DNA from: Bryobacterales bacterium
GTDB lineage: Bacteria; Acidobacteriota; Terriglobia; Bryobacterales; UBA6623
Reading direction: 5' to 3'
Assembly (NCBI GenBank): GCA_028819575.1
Contig: JAPPLB010000050.1
Coordinates: 1 to 64,000 of the forward strand
Length of the DNA stretch: 64,000 nucleotides
Shown here: piece after piece, positions 52,695 through 59,749 of the stretch
How positions within the stretch are numbered: the first letter of the stretch is position 1
Layout of the letters: each line of letters starts with the position of its first letter
The notes under the pieces: model-generated
The model's database searches: none
The model's input: the letters and a program-made list of their open reading frames with translations, nothing else
Told to the model about the DNA's origin: nothing
Translations under genes and position numbers: made by a program

Positions 52695-54110
52695 ATGGTG
52701 ATGCGAATCGCTCGCAAGGAGCTGCTGGAGATGACGCGTGACGGCCGTTTCCGAGTCGCAGGCGGAATCATTCTATTGTTGCTGCTCACTGTTCTCGGAC
52801 TCGGTTGGCGCAGACATGCGGATGTGACCAACGCGCATGAGATCGCAATGGCCCAGGAACGCGAGATCTGGGAATCCCAAGGAGAAAAGAGTCCCCACTC
52901 GGCCGCCCACTACGGTGTCTACGCCTTCAAACCGACAGGACGGCTGGCTTTTTTCGATCCTGGAACCGAAGCTTATACCGGTGTCACCGTCTGGTTGGAG
53001 GCGCACAAGCAGAATCAGTTCCTCTACCGTCCCGCGCGCGACGGCAATACTCTACAGCGCTTCGGCGAGTTGACCGCGGCGGCTGTTCTGCAGTTGTTGC
53101 TGCCGCTCTTGATCATCCTGCTTGCCTTCTCCGCATTTGCGGGCGAACGCGAATCCGGTACGTTGCGGCAAGTTCTCAGTCTGGGCGTGCGCCGGAGAGA
53201 CCTGGCTGTCGGCAAGGCGTTGGGCATTGCCGGCGCCTTGGCTTTGCTCTTGGTTCCGGCCGTCCTGCTCGGCTCGGCGATTCTGACGGCGGCCACGGCC
53301 GATTCGGCGTCCGGCGGACTCATGCGGATGCTCCTCCTCGCCGGCGTCTACCTGCTCTACCTCGGCGCCTTCGTCGGCGTGACTCTGGCGGTCTCGGCGA
53401 AGGCGCCCTCAGCCCGATTTGCTCTGGTCGCTTTGCTCGGGTTCTGGGTCTTCGTTTGCCTGGGGGCCCCGCGCGCGGCGACGGACCTCGCCAAGGCCTT
53501 GCATCCGACGCCGTCCGCCCAGGAGTTTGCCGCTGCCCTGGCTGATGAGAAGGAAGTTGGAATCGACGGCGTCGACTACGAAGACTTCCTGGAGGCGCGC
53601 AAGCAAGAGTTGTTGGCCGAGCACGGCGTGGAAGACGTCGAAGCGCTGCCGATCAACTACGCCGGTTGGCGCTTCAATGTCAGCGAAGAGTACAGCAACC
53701 AATTCTTCGACAGCCATTACGCTCGGCTTTGGGACCAGTACGAGGCGCAGGACGGATTTCGACAGAAGCTCGGCTTCGTGGCACCGTTGTTGGCGGTGCG
53801 CTCCCTGTCGATGTCGCTCGCCGGCTCGGATTTCGCACACTTCCGGTGGTTCGCCGAGCAGGCCGAGCAGTATCGCCGGAAGCTCATCGCCTTCTTGAAT
53901 GACGACATGCGCGACAACGCCGGCGTAGCGGGGTTCTCCTACCGAGGGGACCAGCGGCTTTGGAGCGAGGCGCCGGTCTTCGTCCATGAAGCGCCGAACC
54001 CGCTCTGGGCGATGTCGCGGCAATTCGCGGCCCTCGTCGCCCTGCTGCTGTGGCTCCTCATCTCCGCCTTCCTGGCATGGGGAGCGGCAGCGCGTTTGGA
54101 GGCCTATTAG
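52695..54110 (+). CDS. ABC-2 type permease with large extracytoplasmic segment
   Basis: The 471-aa protein starts with RIARKELLEMTRDGRFRVAGGIILLLLLTVLGL, then a soluble segment, a membrane block (QLLLPLLIILLAFSAFAGERESGTLRQVLSLGVRRRDL to LLYLGAFVGVTLAVSAK), another long soluble segment (about 280-435) and a final helix. This layout is like DUF3526-type ABC-2 permeases. It pairs with the next permease as a heterodimer. The target substrate is not evident. Confidence 0.8.
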   Translation: MVMRIARKELLEMTRDGRFRVAGGIILLLLLTVLGLGWRRHADVTNAHEIAMAQEREIWESQGEKSPHSAAHYGVYAFKPTGRLAFFDPGTEAYTGVTVWLEAHKQNQFLYRPARDGNTLQRFGELTAAAVLQLLLPLLIILLAFSAFAGERESGTLRQVLSLGVRRRDLAVGKALGIAGALALLLVPAVLLGSAILTAATADSASGGLMRMLLLAGVYLLYLGAFVGVTLAVSAKAPSARFALVALLGFWVFVCLGAPRAATDLAKALHPTPSAQEFAAALADEKEVGIDGVDYEDFLEARKQELLAEHGVEDVEALPINYAGWRFNVSEEYSNQFFDSHYARLWDQYEAQDGFRQKLGFVAPLLAVRSLSMSLAGSDFAHFRWFAEQAEQYRRKLIAFLNDDMRDNAGVAGFSYRGDQRLWSEAPVFVHEAPNPLWAMSRQFAALVALLLWLLISAFLAWGAAARLEAY

Positions 54111-54112
54111 GA

Positions 54113-55549
54113 ATGCTCTTCCGAGTCGTGCGCAATGAGTGGCGCGGTCTGGCTGCGGACCGCACTCTTTGGGCCGTGACGGTCGTGCTCGCTGCGGTGA
54201 TGCTCTTCGCCGCCTCGAACGGCGCCCGCTGGTCCGCCCTGCAGCAAGAGCGGCATGGCAAGCTGGTCGCCGACGAGAGCGAGCGGCGCGAAGACACGCG
54301 TGCCGAACTGCTCAGGATCGCCGACGGCGGCTCGCCCCGAAGTCGCTTCTTCGATCCCCGCAACCCCGCGCAAGTCGGGCAGAGCTTCGCCGCCGGATAC
54401 GCATTACTGCCCCCTGCGGCGCTTGCGCCGCTGTCGGTCGGCCAGAGCGACCTCCTGCCCGCCCACTACAAGGTCACCCTGGCGAGCCGGGAGGCGCTGT
54501 TCGCAGGAGACGAACTCGATAACCCGACGAACCTTCTCGCTGGCAGTTTCGACGTTGCGTTCGTCATCGTCTTCCTCTATCCGCTGTTGATCCTTGCGCT
54601 GGGCTACAACCTGCTCTCTGGCGAGAAGGAGAGCGGCATACTGGCGTTGACGCTCTCGCAGCCGATTTCGCTTACGCGGTTTGCCGCGGCCAAAATCCTT
54701 GCTCGCGGCGGCGTCGTGCTGGGCGTGACAGCAGTGCTGACGCTGGCGGCGGCCGTCGCTGCTGGCGTCGATCTGAGCGCCCCCGGCGCACGTTCGTCCC
54801 TTGCCGCGTACTTCGGGGTCACCGCTGTGTACGGCCTGTTTTGGTTCTCCTTGGCGCTGTTGGTCAACGCTTTCGGCCGAGCCTCGGCCACCAACGCCGT
54901 GATCCTCGCCGGTGCTTGGCTCGCGCTCGCGCTGATTGTGCCGTCGGTGACGGCGCTGGTCGCCGCAACTCTCTACCCGGTTCCGTCACGCGTGGAGATG
55001 ATTCAGGCCGTCCGCGTGGCTGCCCAGGAAGCGTCCGAGCGAGGCAGCCAACTGCTCGACGCTTACTATGCCGACCACCCGGAAATGGCCCCTGAAGGCG
55101 AAGTCGACCCCAGAGACTACTACTCCCGCAAATTCGTCGTCGAGGATGAGGTCTCAAAACAGGTCTCCCCGCTGACCGAGCGGTTCGAAGCGCAGATTCG
55201 CGGGCAGCAATCCGTCGTCGAGAAGTTTCGCTTCTTGTCCCCGGCCGTGCTCGCGCAGCAGGCTTTGAACGATCTTTCCGGAACAGGCTACTCTCGGTTC
55301 GACCATTTTCGCAGCGAGGTCGGGCGCTTTGCCGACGAGTGGAAGGACCATTTCCTTCCGCAGGTCTTCCGTAAGACCGCCTTCACCGCCGAGGCGTTGG
55401 GGGAGCTCCCCCGTTTTTCCTATCGGCCTGAACGGCCTGGAGCGATCGCCGAGCGAGTCGGGGGCGCCACCCTCATCATCGCGCTGAGCACTGTGCTGTT
55501 GCTCGGCGCCGCTTCATGGGGATTGAAACGCTACCCCCTGACAAGCTGA
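54113..55549 (+). CDS. Second ABC-2 type permease (DUF3526-like)
   Basis: From ATG 54113 (478 aa; the track start precedes it inside the previous gene) it begins MLFRVVRNEWRGLAADRTLWAVTVVLAAVM, typical of DUF3526 proteins (RxEWR near the N-terminus). The central GYNLLSGEKESGILALTLSQPISLTRFAAAKILARGGV and LYGLFWFSLALLVNAFGR-like segments are membrane blocks, and a large soluble domain follows. It starts two bases after the preceding stop. Such systems are sometimes linked to TonB-dependent receptors, which are not found here. Confidence 0.82.
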   Translation: MLFRVVRNEWRGLAADRTLWAVTVVLAAVMLFAASNGARWSALQQERHGKLVADESERREDTRAELLRIADGGSPRSRFFDPRNPAQVGQSFAAGYALLPPAALAPLSVGQSDLLPAHYKVTLASREALFAGDELDNPTNLLAGSFDVAFVIVFLYPLLILALGYNLLSGEKESGILALTLSQPISLTRFAAAKILARGGVVLGVTAVLTLAAAVAAGVDLSAPGARSSLAAYFGVTAVYGLFWFSLALLVNAFGRASATNAVILAGAWLALALIVPSVTALVAATLYPVPSRVEMIQAVRVAAQEASERGSQLLDAYYADHPEMAPEGEVDPRDYYSRKFVVEDEVSKQVSPLTERFEAQIRGQQSVVEKFRFLSPAVLAQQALNDLSGTGYSRFDHFRSEVGRFADEWKDHFLPQVFRKTAFTAEALGELPRFSYRPERPGAIAERVGGATLIIALSTVLLLGAASWGLKRYPLTS

Positions 55550-55690
55550 CCTGCATTTCTCACCACGCGGCGAGGCGAAGTGCGTGAGAGGGCCGTCAGG
55601 ACTAGGCGCAAGCTGGGCGGAGGAAAAAGGCGCACGGCGCAAGCCAGCGCGAATTCCGAGGTTTTCACGAAACACGAATCACGGCTTTTA
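55550..55690 (+). repeat. MITE-like left half (copy D) plus heptamer units
   Basis: CCTGCATTTCTCACCACGCG, GGCGAAGTGCGTGAGAGGGC and GTCAGGACTAGGCGCAAGC are the left half of the MITE-like family, truncated after the GGAGGAAAAAGGCGC segment. CACGAAACACGAATCACGG follows, and its end is 13 bases from the stop codon of the cupin gene at 55703. Confidence 0.75.
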
Positions 55691-55702
55691 TCCTGCCAAA
55701 GG

Positions 55703-56566
55703 CTAAAACCCCGGCGGGTCCAGCGCGCCCTTGACGCGGGCGACGCCGATAATCAGCAGCTCCAGGTCTTCCGAACCATCGTTCGCGAACGACTGCTCGT
55801 CACCGAGCAGCATCGGGATTGCGTCGCCCTTGCGGATCGCCGCGGTCTCCTGGTTCACGCGGACCGACCCCGAGCCGGCCATCACGTAGTGCACCTCCTC
55901 GACCCCCTGATGGACCCGTTTCCCCGTCGATGAGCCCGGCGGGATCAACAAGTGGTCGATGTACGACCAGTCCGTTCTGAAAACCTCGGGCTGTATCGCC
56001 CTCCGGTAGTGGACCGTACCCTTGCCGCCATAATAATTCTCGACCGGCCTGAGCAGGGTGCGGTCAAAACGCGTATTGACGAAGACCGGTTTGGGGTCTT
56101 TCGGGACGCCGACGCGGTCGTCGTTGGTGTCGAAGTTGTCGTACTTGCCCTTGACGCTGCTCACGGCGATGTTCATCCACTCGACGGGCTTGTCGCTCGC
56201 GTTGTAGATGGCGTGCGCCTGGCCCATCTTGCAAGGCGCGGCGGCCGGCCCCTTCAGGGTGGAGGTGCGTCCGTCGATCGTGAACTCCGCCTCGCCGTTG
56301 AAGATGACGTACATCTCCTCGATCGTGTGGTGGAAGTGATTGCCGATGCCGCCCCCCGGCTGAAGCTGGCCGCGGTGCAGGAACAGGAACTTCGTGTTCA
56401 GTGCACTCGCATCGAGCAGCCCCATGTAATGCAGCTCGCCGGCGCCCTTGTGTACGTTCCTGCCCTGGTTGTACTTCGCCGGATCGGTATGCGCGATGCG
56501 CTGGGCCAGCGGATCGCCGGCGAAGAGCGGAAGCGCGATCAGCAGAAGCGGAAACAGGATTCGCAT
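55703..56566 (-). CDS. Secreted bicupin protein
   Basis: The 287-aa protein has a signal peptide (MRILFPLLLIALPLFAG) and two cupin folds. The first includes GIGNHFHHTIEEMYVIFNGEAEFTIDGR with the usual metal His/His/Glu; the second has PPGSSTGKRVHQGVEEVHYVMAGSGSVRVN. Cupins of this type may be isomerases, lyases or binding proteins for sugar derivatives. The enolase-superfamily gene lies upstream on the same strand, 10 bp before its start, so they are probably cotranscribed. Confidence 0.83.
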   Translation of the reverse strand: MRILFPLLLIALPLFAGDPLAQRIAHTDPAKYNQGRNVHKGAGELHYMGLLDASALNTKFLFLHRGQLQPGGGIGNHFHHTIEEMYVIFNGEAEFTIDGRTSTLKGPAAAPCKMGQAHAIYNASDKPVEWMNIAVSSVKGKYDNFDTNDDRVGVPKDPKPVFVNTRFDRTLLRPVENYYGGKGTVHYRRAIQPEVFRTDWSYIDHLLIPPGSSTGKRVHQGVEEVHYVMAGSGSVRVNQETAAIRKGDAIPMLLGDEQSFANDGSEDLELLIIGVARVKGALDPPGF

Positions 56567-56576
56567 GGTTCACCTC

Positions 56577-57725
56577 TCAAGGGGCAAGGTCGCGACAGGA
56601 AGGATCGCCGGACAGTTCGGCGACGTCGTCGAGATCGATCTCGACGCCCAGGCCGGGGCCGTCCGGAATCGGCAACATGCCGTCGGCGTCGAGCTTCCAC
56701 CCGCCGGCGGCGATCTCGTCGATGAACGGCGAGCCGACGAGATATTCCACCAGGTCGGTATCGGCGAACGCCGAAGCGAGATGCAGATCGGCCGCCAGGC
56801 CCAGGGCGGTGTTCCAGCCATGCGGAATGAAACGGATGCCGTGATCCCTCGCCATCTGCGCGATCCGGCGCTCTTCGCTGATCCCGCCTACTTTCGTCAC
56901 GTCGGGCTGCACGATGTCGAATGCTCCGGCGCGCAGCCAGGGCTCGAAGGATTGGCGGCGCGTGAGCACTTCGCCGCCGCTGATGGGCACTTTCGAAGCC
57001 CGGCGCAGGGCAACGAAGTCGTCGAGCGCATCGGGATGCAACGCCTCTTCGAACCACGCTACATCGTAATCCTGAAGCATGTCCGCCGTATTGAGAGCCC
57101 ATTTGTAGTTGCCGGACCAGAAGGGGTCGCTGCCCCCGGCATCCACCATGAGCATCGACTCAGGACCGACGGCCTCGCGGGCCGCGCGCACGATCGCCTC
57201 GTCGGTCTGCCGGTCGCGGCGTCCGAACGGACCCCATCCGATCTTGAACGCGCGAAAGCCTTGCGCCTTGGCCGGCAGAAGCTCGTCGGCCATGCGGTCC
57301 GGCTCTTGCATCAGCAGCGAAGCGTACGGCCGCACCCGCTCGCGGTAACGCCCCCCCAGAAAGCGCCCCACCGGCTGGCCGGTGGCCTTGCCGAGAATGT
57401 CCCACAGCGCGATGTCGATGCCGCTGATCGTGTGCGTGACCGAGCCGCCTCGCCCAAACCAGAAAGTGCTCTGGTGGAGCTTCTCGCAGACGCGCTCCGG
57501 TTCGAGCGCGTTCTCGCCTTCGTACAACGGTTTCAGCACACTGAGCGAAGCCCGGACCAGCTCATCCGTCGTGAACACGCTGCCCCACCCGATGGGTCCG
57601 TCATCGGTTCGCACCGCAATCAGGGTGTGGACGCAGTCATCGGGTTGCAGTTCGTTCGACCAACCTCCTTCCGGAGTGCGCCCGCGAAGCCCGAAAGCAA
57701 GGATTTCAGTGATCTTCATGACCAT
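56577..57725 (-). CDS. Mandelate racemase/muconate lactonizing family protein
   Basis: The 382-aa protein (ATG 57725, or 57719 two codons later) is enolase-superfamily. It has GFRAFKIGWGPFGRRD (Lys region), LMVDAGGSDPFW (metal Asp), WFEEALHPD (metal Glu), ISGGEVLTRR (metal Glu), QPDVTKVGGISEE and IPHGWNTALG (His). It is probably a sugar-acid dehydratase; identity of the acid is unknown. It differs from the one at 2795 in most of its active-site motifs. The cupin gene follows. Confidence 0.83.
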   Translation of the reverse strand: MVMKITEILAFGLRGRTPEGGWSNELQPDDCVHTLIAVRTDDGPIGWGSVFTTDELVRASLSVLKPLYEGENALEPERVCEKLHQSTFWFGRGGSVTHTISGIDIALWDILGKATGQPVGRFLGGRYRERVRPYASLLMQEPDRMADELLPAKAQGFRAFKIGWGPFGRRDRQTDEAIVRAAREAVGPESMLMVDAGGSDPFWSGNYKWALNTADMLQDYDVAWFEEALHPDALDDFVALRRASKVPISGGEVLTRRQSFEPWLRAGAFDIVQPDVTKVGGISEERRIAQMARDHGIRFIPHGWNTALGLAADLHLASAFADTDLVEYLVGSPFIDEIAAGGWKLDADGMLPIPDGPGLGVEIDLDDVAELSGDPSCRDLAP

Positions 57726-57792
57726 TCAAAGATCCGTCACAGTGGATTATAAGCGCCGGACCGTCACGCAAGACGCCGCCGTCGGCCTCGGC

Positions 57793-57917
57793 TCAAGAAT
57801 CACGAAACACGGCCTTTAAGGTTCACTGGCCGTCAGGCATTTCTTCTGGAGCGAACCAAGCCCCCCGCCAATGGTTTTCACGAAACACGAATCACGAGAC
57901 ACGAATCACGGCTTTTT
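57793..57917 (-). repeat. Composite repeat with heptamer arrays, copy 2
   Basis: CAAGAATCACGAAACACGGC, GGCCGTCAGGCATTTCTTCT, GGAGCGAACCAAG and CACGAAACACGAATCACGAG (57879 on) are the same block as 38830-38937. The last units end three bases before the stop of the minus-strand gene at 57920. Confidence 0.8.
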
Positions 57918-57919
57918 CG

Positions 57920-58909
57920 CTACGTCCTCAGATACGGCTTCAGCAGCTCGAAGTCGTGCTCGATCTGGGCGGCGGCTTCCTTCGAGAACGTGTACCCGCC
58001 GCGCCGGGAGACGGTGGTCTTGAAAACGCCGCGCTTCTTCATCAGGTAGTACTTGAGGCCGGGGATGTGCCGTTCGAGGTTGGTCATGACCAGCAGCTTC
58101 GAGAACACGTCGCGAACCTCGTCGTGGTGGCCCGCAAGGTGCAGTTCCCAAATGTGGGCATAGACATCTGCGTACATCGGACCGCCGGTGAGCGTCCCGT
58201 CCATGCCGAGGCGCATCTCGTACGCCCAGCCGAGCGCCCGTTGCGCGCCGAGAATGCTCTTGATGGGGCCGGGGCGGTATTTCCGCAGCTCCTTCATCCG
58301 CGAAATCGCATCCTTGTACTCTTCCTTCAGGTACCCGAAGTTGTCGAACTTGCGCCCCATTTCGACGATGAACTCGACGGTCGGCTCCACCTCGGGAGCC
58401 CCGCCGGCCGTCTGGCAGAAAACCGGGCGCCGCACGAGGCGGCAAAGCGCCGAGTAGTACTCGCGGTAATCGTCGAGCGACTTCGCCTCGGTGGGCGGGA
58501 TGGCGATGACGGCGTCGGGTTCGAGTTCCTCCGCGCGGCGAGCGTATTCCAGCATCTTTTCCGTGTTCTCGGCCTGCACGCCCAGCACGAGGGTCGGCTT
58601 GGTTCCCCGGGCCGCCTCGGCGAGAACCTCCATGCCGCGCATGCGCTCTTCGTGAGTGAGGAACTTGAGGTCGCTCGCGTGCTGTGGCCACACCATGCCC
58701 TGCACCCCGCAGCGGTCCAGGAACTTGACCTCCTCCGCAAGGTCCTCGTAGTCGATGGCTTTGCTCTCGGTGTAGGGCGTGGCAATGATCATGAAAGCGC
58801 CGCGCATGGACTTGCGGGGAGCAGCGGCGGCGGACGCGGCGCACGGAACCAGGGCGGCTCCGAGCGTCGTGAGCCACTGGCGGCGGCTGTAACGGCTTCC
58901 TGTCGGCAT
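57920..58909 (-). CDS. Tat-exported dihydrodipicolinate-synthase-family protein
   Basis: The 329-aa protein carries a twin-arginine leader (SRYSRRQWLTTLGAALVPCAASAAA) followed by a complete DHDPS/N-acetylneuraminate lyase-like barrel: AFMIIATPYTESKAIDYEDLAEEV, LGVQAENTEKMLEYARRAEELEPDAVIAIPP, and the probable Schiff-base Lys in FGYLKEEYKD. The classical GTTGE loop is altered (VWPQHASDLKFLTHEE). It should be an aldolase or dehydratase for a keto-acid sugar, acting outside the cytoplasm if Tat export is real. GGAGACTC precedes the start. Confidence 0.82.
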   Translation of the reverse strand: MPTGSRYSRRQWLTTLGAALVPCAASAAAAPRKSMRGAFMIIATPYTESKAIDYEDLAEEVKFLDRCGVQGMVWPQHASDLKFLTHEERMRGMEVLAEAARGTKPTLVLGVQAENTEKMLEYARRAEELEPDAVIAIPPTEAKSLDDYREYYSALCRLVRRPVFCQTAGGAPEVEPTVEFIVEMGRKFDNFGYLKEEYKDAISRMKELRKYRPGPIKSILGAQRALGWAYEMRLGMDGTLTGGPMYADVYAHIWELHLAGHHDEVRDVFSKLLVMTNLERHIPGLKYYLMKKRGVFKTTVSRRGGYTFSKEAAAQIEHDFELLKPYLRT

Positions 58910-59162
58910 GAGCGAGTCTCCTTTGATGCTGTGCGGGGATCACTGCCTCCCCGTCGAACCCGGACCGGCGGCCAAGCCGGCCTGACTGCTAACCATGTTA
59001 GCGAGCCGATCGGCGAGCCGCATCCCGGATCCAACAGGTGTCGGCGCAATCGGAGACGTTCCCCTGGGGAGCGAAGCAGGACGTTCCCATTCAGCTCGAG
59101 GTGCTAAAGCCCTACGAGCCACAAGCCGCCCGCCCCAGCAACACGGACTGTAAGGTTTTTTT

Positions 59163-59195
59163 TACGAATCACGAGTCACGAAACACGAATCACGG
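59163..59195 (+). repeat. Heptamer array
   Basis: TACGAATCACGAGTCACGAA, then ACACGAATCACGG, four to five units of period 7. It is not next to any stop codon. The stretch 58910-59749 otherwise holds the hairpin-forming element and the degenerate MITE-like copy H listed separately; I see no gene in it. Confidence 0.7.
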
Positions 59196-59360
59196 AATTC
59201 TTGTTGCCCCGTCACGGCTTCCCTGCCGGCTATTTCCCACTATGGCCTGCTCGCTTCTATCCCCTATTTGCCCGGTATTGCTCTGGTGCGCCCCACCCGA
59301 TCAAGAGTCCGTGCTTCGTCCGCTGTTCTCGGTCGGTCTCACGACGATCTCCGTTGGCCG

Positions 59361-59473
59361 CAGTTCCCGTCGCTCTCCGGGCTCGTTCCGCTGCGGCGAA
59401 CGCCAAATGAACCCATGCCGAGAAAGGCGAATGTTCTGGATTACGCAAACGCGGCAACTTTCTATATGGCGTT
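59361..59473 (+). promoter_or_regulatory. Hairpin-forming upstream element of SelA-like gene 3 (copy 2)
   Basis: AACGCCAAAT (59399-59408) and ATATGGCGTT (59464-59473) correspond to the arms of copy 1; the loop sequence GAACCCATGCCGAGAAAGG is identical in both. One stem pair has changed from A-T to C-G, and one is mismatched. A 25-29 bp insertion lies between loop and right arm. The distance to the SelA-like start is 276 bp, longer than in copy 1 because a MITE-like remnant lies between. Confidence 0.5.
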
Positions 59474-59527
59474 CACACCGGATCGAAGAGGTCGAAGAGC
59501 CGTGCTCGTGAACAGGTACAATCGGTT

Positions 59528-59712
59528 AGCCTGGACATCTCACCACGCGGCGCGGCATGGAGAGGCTGTGCGCGGCAAGACCGTCAGGACGAGGAGCGAG
59601 CCTCCCGGCGCCCTTCTTCCCTGCCCCTCGACCAGCGGTCACTGCCGGCCGGCCGGGACGCCGGGCGGTCTGATCGTGTGCTTAAGCGTCAGCCCGGAAG
59701 ATGGCCAGGCCT
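59528..59712 (+). repeat. Degenerate MITE-like element, copy H
   Basis: AGCCTGGACATCTCACCACG at the left and TGATCGTGTGCTTAAGCGTC, then GGAAGATGGCCAGGC at the right are weak matches to the ends of the family; GACCGTCAGGACGAGG inside matches the left half. At 185 bp it is the size of a full copy. It lies directly between the hairpin element and the SelA-like gene. Confidence 0.5.
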
Positions 59713-59749
59713 TGGGCATGACCGCTTGCACGACGCGAAGGAGACCTCA

